Source: Alphaproteobacteria bacterium
Lineage (GTDB): Bacteria; Pseudomonadota; Alphaproteobacteria; Micropepsales; Micropepsaceae
Direction of reading: 5' to 3'
Assembly (NCBI GenBank): GCA_019242395.1
Contig: JAFAVP010000070.1
Span: 1 to 32,580 of the forward strand
Length of the DNA stretch: 32,580 bases
Part shown: piece by piece, positions 19,160 through 27,738 of the stretch
Layout: each line of letters opens with the position of its first letter
Numbering within the stretch: the stretch's first letter is position 1
Made by a program: the position numbers and the translations under genes
The notes under the pieces: generated by a model
Database searches by the model: none
Seen by the model: the letters and a program-made list of their open reading frames with translations, nothing else
What the model was told of the DNA's origin: nothing

Positions 19160-19745
19160 CTCACCTCCGTCCGGCTCTAGGAGGGACGTTGTCGGCCGTC
19201 TTCAACGTGAGCCAGGACCGGCGCTGACAGACACCGTGCGTAAACGGCGCACAGGAGACGTCAGGGTCGTACGGATCGAGCGCCGGTGCATCGCGACCTC
19301 GACGGAACCGATGTACCGGAATCGGCAGACGTGCCGGTTTGCGAAAGCCACATGAGGACCCGCGAGGGTGCCGTGCACGGCCCGCACCGCAGAGACAGCA
19401 GGGCGCCACAACCGATGCTCCCGGAAGCCCGCGGATTTCCGCGATGCCAGTCGAAACGGGAGACGGCGAAGGCTTAACACTCCTGCCGAGCGGGGCCAGC
19501 AAACGAGTCGAACCGATGCGGCCGAAAACCGCTGGGTGCGGGAGGCCTTCGTGGCACCCTTTTTTCCGCCTGACCGGCGGGCGCCGCTTGAAAAGAGCGG
19601 CCAACGTGCGCAAGGCCGTGAGGGCTTCCCGCACCGGCCCTCCAGGGGCCAGCAGGCAAAACGCGGAATGGCAGATTCGCGCGAAGGGCGGAGCATTGGT
19701 TCTGATCTCAGGCTTGGCGGCGCGGCTTGACCAGACCCGCCGTTT
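19160..19745 (+). ncRNA. Candidate large structured RNA (family not recognised); boundaries and strand provisional
   Basis: About 775 bp gap with no credible CDS. Hand-found helices include: GGCTC(19173-77)+ACGTTG(19186-91)/CAACGTGAGCC(19203-13); ACCGGCGCT(19217-25)/AGCGCCGGT(19279-87); GTGCG(19236-40)/CGCAC(19248-52); GCATCG(19288-93)/CGATGT(19309-14); AATCGGCA(19320-27)/TGCCGGTT(19332-39); CTCCCG(19418-23)/CGGGAG(19457-62) enclosing CGCGG(19430-34)/CCGCG(19439-43); terminator-like stem 19534-19559 + T6; then five abutting hairpins 19566-19681. Confidence 0.45.
19534..19565 (+). terminator. Intrinsic-terminator-like hairpin inside the candidate RNA
   Basis: GGGTGC(19534-39)/GCACCC(19554-59) followed immediately by TTTTTT (19560-65). 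Confidence 0.55.
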
Positions 19746-19781
19746 GTTCTTCACATCCCCGCCGCCTCGAAGGGACCGACC

Positions 19782-20228
19782 ATGTCGCTGATCCTCGAAT
19801 CCTCCTACTACGCGTTTGCGTTCTACGCCGCGATAAACGCCCTCATCATGCTGGTTCTCGGCATGCTGGTCACCCGGGCCCGTGTGAGAACGCAAACCGA
19901 CATTGGCGACGCTGGAAAACCGGAGATGGCCGGCCCCCTCAGGGCACACGGCAATAACACCGAATGGACGCCGATGGCGCTCCTCCTCATGTGGGTGCTC
20001 ACGGGGATGGGCTTCTCGAATTCCGGCCTCAGCGCGTCCATTTGGGTGATCCAAGGAATGGGCGTGACGCTCACACTCGGCCGGATATTGCACGGCATCG
20101 GCATTACGCGCTCGATCCGGCCTTCGCCACTGCGCTTTGCCGGCATGATTCTGACCTGGATTTCATACGTCATCGGCATCGTCGCAATTCTGTGGCTCGT
20201 CTTCACCTCCGGCACGGCTGCGACCTGA
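19782..20228 (+). CDS. MAPEG-family membrane protein
   Basis: Four hydrophobic segments; GPLRAHGNNTEWTPMALLLMWVLTG and TLGRILHGIGITRS typical of bacterial MAPEG proteins; AAGGGA RBS upstream. Confidence 0.88.
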   Translation: MSLILESSYYAFAFYAAINALIMLVLGMLVTRARVRTQTDIGDAGKPEMAGPLRAHGNNTEWTPMALLLMWVLTGMGFSNSGLSASIWVIQGMGVTLTLGRILHGIGITRSIRPSPLRFAGMILTWISYVIGIVAILWLVFTSGTAAT

Positions 20229-20232
20229 CTCC

Positions 20233-21573
20233 GTGACAAAACCCGATCCGGAACAGATTCTACAGCAGTTGATCGAAGCGGCGCGGCGGGCCGGGGCAGA
20301 CGCGGCGGATGCGCTGCTGGTCGAAAGTATTTCCGCCAGCGTCTCGTATCGCCTCGGCAAGCTGGAAGACGTGGAGCGGGCAGAGTCATCCGATCTTGGC
20401 CTGCGCGTATTCGTCGGCCAGCGGGTGGCATTTGTTTCCTCGACGGACCTTTCAGTTCGCGGCCTAAACGAATTGCCGGAACGTGCCGTCGGCATGGCGC
20501 GGCTGGCGCCGGAGGACAAGTTTGCCTGTCTGGCGCTGCCCGAGCTCCTGGCACACGATTTCCCGGCCCTCGATCTCCAGGATGAAAGTGAGCCTGCGGC
20601 GGAGGTTCTGGTTGAGTGTGCCCGCGCCGTGGAAAGCGCGGCGATGGCCGTCCCCGGCATCAGCAATTCGGAGGGCGGCGGTGCCAGCTTCAGCCGCAGC
20701 GCCGTCGCTCTTGCCACCAGCGAGGGCTTTTTCGGCCAGTATACCGCGACTATTCACGGCGTCGGCGTTGCCGTACTCGCCGGCGAGGGCACTGGCATGG
20801 AGCGGGATTATGAATCGGTAAGTGCCCGTCGCCTTGCCGACCTCGACTCTGCCGAAGCTGTCGGCCGTCGAGCTGGCGAGCGGACGGTCGCCCGCATCCA
20901 TCCGCGCAAAGTAAGATCACAAGCCGTGCCGGTGGTTTATGAGCCACGCGTTGCCTCCAGCTTGCTCGGCCATTTCGCTGGCGCGATTTCGGGGACATCG
21001 GTGGCGCGCGGTGTCACGTTCCTGAAGGACCGCATGGGCGAGACGGTGTTTTCATCCGGGATTCAGATCATTGACGATCCGCACCGGCTTCGGGGGCTTC
21101 GGTCCAAACCGTTCGACGGTGAGGGGGTGCGCAACCGGCGCATGGCCGTTGTTGAAAATGGCGTGCTGAAAACTTGGCTGTTGGATTGCGCCAGCGCCAA
21201 GCAACTGGGACTCGTGAGCACGGGCCACGCAGCTCGTGGCACGGGAGGTCCACCCTCACCTTCTGCGACCAACCTCTACATGGAAGGGGGAACACAACCC
21301 CCTCAAGAGCTGCTCGCCGGCATAAAAAACGGGCTGTACGTTACCGAACTGATCGGAATGGGCGTGAACGGCGTCACCGGGGATTACAGCCGGGGCGCAG
21401 CAGGATTCTGGATCGAGAATGGACAACTCGCCTATCCCGTTTCGGGGATAACCATCGCGGGCAACCTGAAGGACATGTTCCGCAACATGACGCCGGCGAA
21501 CGACCTTGAATTCCGCTATGGCATCAACGCGCCGACTTTGCGTGTGGAGGGAATGACGCTTGCCGGGGCTTGA
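20233..21573 (+). CDS. pmbA: TldD/PmbA family metallopeptidase-like protein
   Basis: LGLRVFVGQRVAFVSSTDLS, GTGGPPSPSATNLYMEGG, IGMGVNGVTGDYSRGAAGFWIENGQLAYPVSGITIAGNLKDMF. Confidence 0.92.
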   Translation: MTKPDPEQILQQLIEAARRAGADAADALLVESISASVSYRLGKLEDVERAESSDLGLRVFVGQRVAFVSSTDLSVRGLNELPERAVGMARLAPEDKFACLALPELLAHDFPALDLQDESEPAAEVLVECARAVESAAMAVPGISNSEGGGASFSRSAVALATSEGFFGQYTATIHGVGVAVLAGEGTGMERDYESVSARRLADLDSAEAVGRRAGERTVARIHPRKVRSQAVPVVYEPRVASSLLGHFAGAISGTSVARGVTFLKDRMGETVFSSGIQIIDDPHRLRGLRSKPFDGEGVRNRRMAVVENGVLKTWLLDCASAKQLGLVSTGHAARGTGGPPSPSATNLYMEGGTQPPQELLAGIKNGLYVTELIGMGVNGVTGDYSRGAAGFWIENGQLAYPVSGITIAGNLKDMFRNMTPANDLEFRYGINAPTLRVEGMTLAGA

Positions 21574-22366
21574 GGCCGATCTCGCACTCATTGAAGGAGC
21601 GGTTCGAGATGCCGGCGCAATCGCTCGGAAGTATTACCGGGGCTCCTATCGCAGATGGAACAAGGGCAAGGGCCAGCCGGTCACCGAATGCGATCTGGCA
21701 GTCGACAAGTTCCTTTCGGAGAGGCTCCGCCCTGCTCGGCCTGAATATGGCTGGTTATCGGAAGAAACAGAGGACGATCCCGAACGGCACAAGGCGCGGA
21801 TCACATTTGTGATCGACCCCATCGACGGTACCATTGCATTCTTGAAAGGACGACCGCATTTTACCATTTGCGCTGCAACGGTGTGCGACGGGCGGCCAGT
21901 CACCGCAGCGCTTTACAATCCCATCACAGGCGAACTGTTTACCGCGATGTCCGGCGCGGGAGCCCGGCTGAATGGGCAACAGTTACGTGTGAGCCAAAGA
22001 AGCGAGCTTGAGGGTTGCCGCATGCTGGGACCGAAGACGACCTTCGAGTCCGCTGCGGGAGACACGGCTCCTGCGACTCCATGGCCAGCCATGCAGGTCG
22101 AAACGCGCAATTCCGTCGCCTATCGGCTCGCGCTGGTGGCGTGCGGCAGCTTCGACGCTACGGTCGCGCTCTCGGCCAAACACGACTGGGACCTTGCGGC
22201 GGCCGATCTGATTCTGCAGGAAGCAGGCGGTATCGCGACCACGCATACGAATAAGATCTTTCATTACAATGGCGCAGAGCCCGTGCAACCTTCCGTGGTC
22301 GCTGCCGGACCCGCTTTGCACGGGGAAATCATTGAACGTGTAAGGAACATCAGGCTAGAGCGATAA
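21560..22366 (+). CDS. Inositol monophosphatase family protein (CysQ/SuhB-like)
   Basis: GWLSEETEDDPER, FVIDPIDGTIAFLKGRPHFTICAA, HDWDLAAADLILQEAGG motifs. Confidence 0.93.
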   Translation: MPGLEADLALIEGAVRDAGAIARKYYRGSYRRWNKGKGQPVTECDLAVDKFLSERLRPARPEYGWLSEETEDDPERHKARITFVIDPIDGTIAFLKGRPHFTICAATVCDGRPVTAALYNPITGELFTAMSGAGARLNGQQLRVSQRSELEGCRMLGPKTTFESAAGDTAPATPWPAMQVETRNSVAYRLALVACGSFDATVALSAKHDWDLAAADLILQEAGGIATTHTNKIFHYNGAEPVQPSVVAAGPALHGEIIERVRNIRLER

Positions 22367-22605
22367 TGGCTGGACGCGAAACGAGGCAACTGCTGCACTT
22401 GGTATTTGGTGGAGAGATCACCTCGCCGGACAGCGTGGAGTTTCGGGACCTATCGAACCTGCACATCGTTGGAATCTATCCCAGTTACAAGACGGCGCTC
22501 GCAGCGTGGCGGGCCGCCGCCCAGGCGACCGTAGATAATGCGAATATGCGCTATTTCGTGGTGCACCTTCACAGGGTCCTTGAACCCGAGAGTTCCGGAC
22601 CCTGA
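22366..22605 (+). CDS. DUF4170 protein
   Basis: QLLHLVFGGEITSPDSVEFRDLSNLHIVGIYPSYKTALAAWRAAAQATVDNANMRYFVVHLHRVLEP; typical size, sequence and position (IMPase-DUF4170-msbA). Confidence 0.82.
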   Translation: MAGRETRQLLHLVFGGEITSPDSVEFRDLSNLHIVGIYPSYKTALAAWRAAAQATVDNANMRYFVVHLHRVLEPESSGP

Positions 22606-22656
22606 ACCGCACCCTCGCTGGATCGCCGTACCCGTGCTAGACCCAGCAAACATTTC

Positions 22657-24498
22657 ATGACCCTCCACCCGCACGATTTGACAACCAAACCGGCGGCGCC
22701 TGCGCGCATCATGCATCCCGCAGAGCGCGTGAAAGCGCGTAGCCCTAGCGATTGGCGGATTATCCGCCGGCTGGTTCGGGACTATCTGGGAAGGCAATGG
22801 GCAGCGCTGAGCATCGCTGCCGCTTGCATGATCATAGCCGCAGGGACCAACGGCGCCCTGGCGGCTATTCTTAATCCTGCAATCAAAAAGATATTTCTGG
22901 ACAAGGTCCCGCACATGCTGGTGACCATTCCCCTCGAGATTATGGGCATCGTCTTGTTGCGTGCTATTTCAGGGTTCGGTGAACAGTACTTCACCAATTC
23001 CACGGCAGAGCGGATTGTTGCCGCCGTGCAGCGGGACATGTTCCGCAGCCAGATTACACTCGACCTAGGATCTCTAAACGCGATCCATTCCGGGGAAATG
23101 ATCTCTAAGTTTCTGTACGACGCGGCCGTATTGCGAAACGCGATTACCCGCGGCGTGGCTGGGCTAGGCAAGGAGATCGTGACCTTGCTTGCCTTGTTCG
23201 TGGTCATGCTGTTGCAGGATTGGCAGCTCACTCTTATCTCGTTGGCGCTCCTGCCCGCAGTTGCTTTCGTTACGCAAAAACTCGGGCGCTCTCTGCGCAA
23301 ATCCTCTACCCGTGGAATGGAGGAGACCGGCACTCTCGCGCGGGCGCTTTCGGAGACCCTCTCCGGCCGCCGCATTGTCAAGGCTTACAATCTCGAGGAA
23401 CACGTGGCCGCGATTGCCTATGGCCGGATTGAACGCCGGCTGCAATATGTCATCCGGGCGGTGCGTTCGCGCTCGGCTTCGGTGCCATCGACCGACCTAA
23501 TCGGCGGCATCGCTGCGGCAATCACAGTTGCTTTCGCCGGGTGGCAGGCGATGCACGGTCAGCTCGCCATCAACGAGTTTGCCTCTTTCATCGCCGCGAT
23601 GCTCCTGGCACAACAGCCGGTGCGAAATCTCAGTCAGCTGATGGCGATATCCAGCGAGGGCTTATCGGCCGCCAACCGGCTGTTCGAGATAATAGATGCA
23701 AAGCCGTCCATTATGGACGCACCGAAAGCAAAGCCGCTGCAGATCAACAGACCGCGCGGGGGCGGCATATCGTTTGATCGCATACGATTCCAATATCAGC
23801 CAGGCTCTCCGGCTTTAGATGACATCAGTCTGGAGATTCCTCCCGGGAAGAAGGTAGCGCTGGTTGGACCGTCCGGCGCAGGAAAGACCACGATTTTCAA
23901 TTTGATACTACGCTTCTACGATCCCCACGCTGGCACGATCAGCATAGACGGCCAGGACTTACGCACTGTTACCCTAACCTCGTTGCGCGAGCATATTGCC
24001 CTAGTGACTCAAGAAGCCATTCTGTTCGACGAAAGCATTGCCCAAAACATCTCCTTGGGGCGCACCGAAGCGAGCCATGAGGAGATTGTAGCCGCTGCCA
24101 AGGCTGCGGCGGCACATGACTTCATTGCCGCGATTGGTGGGTACGAAACCACCGTTGGTGAGGGCGGCCTAAAACTATCCGGTGGACAGCGGCAGCGCAT
24201 CGCGATTGCGCGTGCCATGCTGCGCAACGCTCCTATTCTTCTTCTAGATGAAGCGACATCGTCGCTGGACTCTGAAAGTGAGCGGCAGGTCCAGGATGCG
24301 CTTGCAAAGCTCATGGAAGGCCGTACCACCATCGTAATCGCGCACCGGCTGTCCACGGTTCTCGACGCGGACATCATTTATGTGCTCGACCGAGGCCGCG
24401 TAGTTGAAAGAGGTACGCACCCGTATTTGATCGCGCAGGGGGGGCTGTATGCGCGTTTGTACCGGCATAATCTCGAAGAGCCCTTGGGGTGCTCCTGA
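22657..24498 (+). CDS. msbA: ABC transporter, lipid A export permease/ATPase (MsbA-like)
   Basis: Fused TMD-NBD; Walker A GPSGAGKT, LSGGQRQRIAIARA, ILLLDEATSSLD; directly upstream of waaA-lpxK. Confidence 0.9.
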   Translation: MTLHPHDLTTKPAAPARIMHPAERVKARSPSDWRIIRRLVRDYLGRQWAALSIAAACMIIAAGTNGALAAILNPAIKKIFLDKVPHMLVTIPLEIMGIVLLRAISGFGEQYFTNSTAERIVAAVQRDMFRSQITLDLGSLNAIHSGEMISKFLYDAAVLRNAITRGVAGLGKEIVTLLALFVVMLLQDWQLTLISLALLPAVAFVTQKLGRSLRKSSTRGMEETGTLARALSETLSGRRIVKAYNLEEHVAAIAYGRIERRLQYVIRAVRSRSASVPSTDLIGGIAAAITVAFAGWQAMHGQLAINEFASFIAAMLLAQQPVRNLSQLMAISSEGLSAANRLFEIIDAKPSIMDAPKAKPLQINRPRGGGISFDRIRFQYQPGSPALDDISLEIPPGKKVALVGPSGAGKTTIFNLILRFYDPHAGTISIDGQDLRTVTLTSLREHIALVTQEAILFDESIAQNISLGRTEASHEEIVAAAKAAAAHDFIAAIGGYETTVGEGGLKLSGGQRQRIAIARAMLRNAPILLLDEATSSLDSESERQVQDALAKLMEGRTTIVIAHRLSTVLDADIIYVLDRGRVVERGTHPYLIAQGGLYARLYRHNLEEPLGCS

Positions 24499-24501
24499 CC
24501 A

Positions 24502-25779
24502 ATGGAGTCGTTGGCGCTATTAGGGTACCGCTATGGCACCATGGCCTTGGCTCCTCTGGTGCCGTTGGCCCTGCGCCGCCGAAGGGCGAAGGGAAAAGAG
24601 GACCGTAGCCGGATCCGGGAGCGATTAGGCTATCCGAGCTTGAGCCGCCCGACTGGTCAGCTTATATGGATACACGGCGCAAGCATCGGCGAATGCCTGT
24701 CCATACTACCGCTGGTGAGCGTATTGCTTGAGGCGCCGGGCCGCTCCGTTCTCGTTACAAGCGGCACGGTAGATTCGGCAAAGTTGATGGGTGAGCGTCT
24801 ACCTGCGGGTGGGTTGCATCAATATGCACCCGTTGATACGCCGTTCGCGACCGGTCGATTTCTGGATTATTGGAAACCGCATGTGGCCATCTTCGTGGAC
24901 TCCGAAATCTGGCCCAACATGTTGTCTGCCGCAAAGAGGCGCGGCATAGGCCTCGCACTGGTCAATGGACGAATGTCGGCCAAATCCTTTATTCGGTGGC
25001 AGCGTCTCAAAAAAATGGCTTCGGCGTTGCTCAGTAACTACGATGTCTGCCTCGCGCAGGATCAGGATAGCGCGAGAAGGCTGCGCGACCTTGGCGCGGT
25101 AAGTGTAACCATTTCTGGCAATCTCAAAGCGGATGCACCACCTCTGCCGGCGGACGCACAAACTCTGGCTTCACTCCAGCACGCTATCGGCGATCGGCCG
25201 GTGCTGCTTGCCGCCAGCACGCACCCGGGGGAAGAGGACATCATCCTTCCGGTTCATGATCATTTGCAACGCAAGCTCCCGAACTTGCTGACCGTGATTG
25301 CACCGCGCCATCCCGAACGTGGCGCGAGTATTGCCACGCTCTGCGGAGAACGTGCGAACGCTAGGAGAGCTGCGGGGATCTGGCCCACAAAGGAGACAGC
25401 CGTCTACATTGCGGACACTGTGGGAGAGCTTGGGTTGCTCTACCGGATCGCGCCAGCTTTTGCCTTTGTGGGAGGAAGTTTAGTTAAGCATGGCGGTCAG
25501 AATCCACTTGAGCCAGCGCGTTTGGCCTGCGGGGTTTTGGCAGGCCCTCACACGTGGAACTTTGCATCAGCTTACAACGCGATCTTTACCGCCCAAGGCG
25601 CCGGGATGGTAGGTTCAACAGGAGAAATGGCCGCGCTGGCAGCTCGCCTGCTCGCAGATCCTGCAGAAGCGCGTGCTTTGGGAGCAGCCGCCAAGGTTGC
25701 CGCCGAATCTTTGGGTGGAGCGGTGGAGCGAACCCGCAGTGCCATCGAACAGCTGCTTCGCGGCAATGCGTACGCCTGA
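24502..25779 (+). CDS. waaA: 3-deoxy-D-manno-octulosonic acid transferase
   Basis: LIWIHGASIGECLSILPLV, FVDSEIWPNMLSAAKRRGIGLALVNGRMSAKS, FVGGSLVKHGGQNPLEPA. Confidence 0.95.
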   Translation: MESLALLGYRYGTMALAPLVPLALRRRRAKGKEDRSRIRERLGYPSLSRPTGQLIWIHGASIGECLSILPLVSVLLEAPGRSVLVTSGTVDSAKLMGERLPAGGLHQYAPVDTPFATGRFLDYWKPHVAIFVDSEIWPNMLSAAKRRGIGLALVNGRMSAKSFIRWQRLKKMASALLSNYDVCLAQDQDSARRLRDLGAVSVTISGNLKADAPPLPADAQTLASLQHAIGDRPVLLAASTHPGEEDIILPVHDHLQRKLPNLLTVIAPRHPERGASIATLCGERANARRAAGIWPTKETAVYIADTVGELGLLYRIAPAFAFVGGSLVKHGGQNPLEPARLACGVLAGPHTWNFASAYNAIFTAQGAGMVGSTGEMAALAARLLADPAEARALGAAAKVAAESLGGAVERTRSAIEQLLRGNAYA

Positions 25780-26749
25780 GTTCTGGAACGGCGGCTCGCG
25801 CGCTGCTCAATGGACCCGTAGGGCACTAGCACCGGCAAGTTACGTGTACGCTGCCACGGTCAGTCTCAAGGCCCGACAGGGCAAGCCTTACCGGTCCGGT
25901 GCAAAAGTAATCTGCGTCGGCAATCTCACGGTTGGCGGGACCGGGAAAACCCCAGTTGCCGTTGCCGTTGCACGCATTCTGATTGCACGAGGTTACAAAA
26001 CCTATTTCCTGACCAGGGGATATGGCGGCCGCACACACGGGCCCGTATTAGCGGATCCAGACCATCACACCCCCAACGACATCGGCGATGAGCCGTTGCT
26101 GCTCTCCTCCGTCGCTCCCACGATCATCGCCCGAAACCGAGCAGCAGGCGCGCGCTTCGCCGATTCCGAGGGCGCGGACGTAATTGTTATGGACGATGGC
26201 TATCAGAATTTCACGCTGGCCAAGGATCTCTCGATGGTCGTCATCGACAGCGAGGAGGGGTTCGGAAACGGCCGCGTCTTACCGGCTGGCCCGCTGCGGG
26301 AACCGATTCAGCAGGGCCTCACGCGCGCCGATGCCATTGTTCTGGTCGGTAAGCCGCTCGTGATGCGGCTGCGCAAGCCTGTTCTTCAGGCGCGTCTTTC
26401 TGCAGCACCGGATGATGACTGGGTCGGCAAAAGAGTTATTGCATTTGCCGGGATTGGACGGCCGCAAAAATTTTTTCAAATGTTACGCGCGTTGGGCGCC
26501 CATGTGGTCGCAACGCATGCTTTTGCTGACCACCACGTTTATAGGATTGCAGAACTCAAGCAGTTGCGTGACCACGCCCTCGTCAGAGGGGCCTCCCTCG
26601 TGACAACCGAAAAGGATTTCATCAGGCTACCCCGGGAGGAACGCCAACAGCTTCTCTACCTCCCGGTCCGGGCGGAATTCGAGGATGCGCCGGCCCTACT
26701 GGCGTTGCTGAACAGGGTTGTTCCCGATCAACGGGGCACAGGCGCATGA
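25766..26749 (+). CDS. lpxK: Tetraacyldisaccharide 4'-kinase
   Basis: VICVGNLTVGGTGKTPVAVAVA, FLTRGYGGR, DVIVMDDGYQNFTLAKDLSMVVID; overlaps waaA 3' end by 14 nt. Confidence 0.96.
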   Translation: MRTPEFWNGGSRAAQWTRRALAPASYVYAATVSLKARQGKPYRSGAKVICVGNLTVGGTGKTPVAVAVARILIARGYKTYFLTRGYGGRTHGPVLADPDHHTPNDIGDEPLLLSSVAPTIIARNRAAGARFADSEGADVIVMDDGYQNFTLAKDLSMVVIDSEEGFGNGRVLPAGPLREPIQQGLTRADAIVLVGKPLVMRLRKPVLQARLSAAPDDDWVGKRVIAFAGIGRPQKFFQMLRALGAHVVATHAFADHHVYRIAELKQLRDHALVRGASLVTTEKDFIRLPREERQQLLYLPVRAEFEDAPALLALLNRVVPDQRGTGA

Positions 26750-27738
26750 TGGCGCGCAACCCGCCTTTCTTCCGAAAACTGCGGTACGGCGGCGAGGCGG
26801 CCGTATTTTTCCTTACCATGGGATTTTTCCGCCTGCTTGGCGTTGATGGCGCCTCATCGCTTGGAGGCGCTCTCGGACGGCATGTTCTGTACCGCACCTC
26901 GCTCAGCAACCGCGCTCGCGAAAACCTAGGCGTCGCCTATCCGGAGAAGTCGGAGTCTGAAATCGACGATGTGGTGCGCGAAATGTGGGATAATCTCGGC
27001 CGCACTATCGCGGAATACGCGCACCTGGACAAGTTCAACTTCCAAGGACCGGACGCGCGGATCGAACTCGCGAATTTGGACACGGCCGCTCGCATCATCG
27101 AGGCGGGCAAGGGAATCCTGTTCGTCTCCGGTCATTTCGGCAACTGGGAAATCATGCCGATCGCCGCCACCGAGTACGGACTCAAAGGCGCCCTCGTGTA
27201 TCGGCCGCTGAACAACCCTTACGTTGACCGTTGGATGGTGAGGCAGCGCGGCAAAAAAGGGCCTAAGGAGCATCTCGGGAAAGGCGCACAGGGCATCAAA
27301 CGCATTTTCACGCTGCTGCGGAATGCCAAGTCGATCTTTCTGCTGGTTGACCAGAAGACGAGCGAAGGCGTACCGGCGCCCTTCTTCGGCCGTCTAGCCA
27401 TGACCACGCCGGCGCCCGCCGCGCTGGCGCTCAAACTCGGCGCTGTCATTCTGCCGGTGACAAACGAGCGGCTGAGCGGCGCGCGTTTTCGCATGACGGT
27501 GCATGAGCCGATCATCTGTGAACCAAGCGGGCACCATGATCGTGATGTTCTGACCGTCACTACCAAAATCAATGACGTGATTGAGCGCGCTGTACGCTAT
27601 CGGCCCTCGCAGTGGCTCTGGATCCATCGCCGCTGGCCCAGTGAAGGTGACCAGCCGCGCAAGCGGCGCGGCCGGCAGGTTCAGGCTTTGCTCGGTGAAG
27701 CTGTGCGGGTCGAAAGCGATGGATCGAGTTTCATTTGA
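26746..27738 (+). CDS. Lysophospholipid/lauroyl acyltransferase (LpxL/HtrB family)
   Basis: ILFVSGHFGNWEIMPIAA (HxxxxE/D-type motif), VYRPLNNPYVDRWM, WLWIHRRWP. Confidence 0.93.
   Translation: MMARNPPFFRKLRYGGEAAVFFLTMGFFRLLGVDGASSLGGALGRHVLYRTSLSNRARENLGVAYPEKSESEIDDVVREMWDNLGRTIAEYAHLDKFNFQGPDARIELANLDTAARIIEAGKGILFVSGHFGNWEIMPIAATEYGLKGALVYRPLNNPYVDRWMVRQRGKKGPKEHLGKGAQGIKRIFTLLRNAKSIFLLVDQKTSEGVPAPFFGRLAMTTPAPAALALKLGAVILPVTNERLSGARFRMTVHEPIICEPSGHHDRDVLTVTTKINDVIERAVRYRPSQWLWIHRRWPSEGDQPRKRRGRQVQALLGEAVRVESDGSSFI

Noticed and set aside
19505-19518. GAGTCGAACC (reverse complement GGTTCGACTC) resembling a tRNA T-loop
   Set aside because: Flanking sequence does not form a T-stem, and no acceptor, D or anticodon arms are present; not a tRNA.
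19160-19745. Known RNAs (RNase P, tmRNA, SRP, 6S, group II intron domain V, cobalamin riboswitch) as an explanation for the gap
   Set aside because: Could not find the diagnostic conserved motifs by eye; a proper Rfam search is still required.
19161-20093. 310-aa minus-strand ORF (and several other ORFs) across the cysK-MAPEG gap
   Set aside because: Arg/Pro/Ser-rich composition with no recognisable domain, runs antisense through the MAPEG gene, and multiple frames are equally open; consistent with high-GC spurious ORFs.
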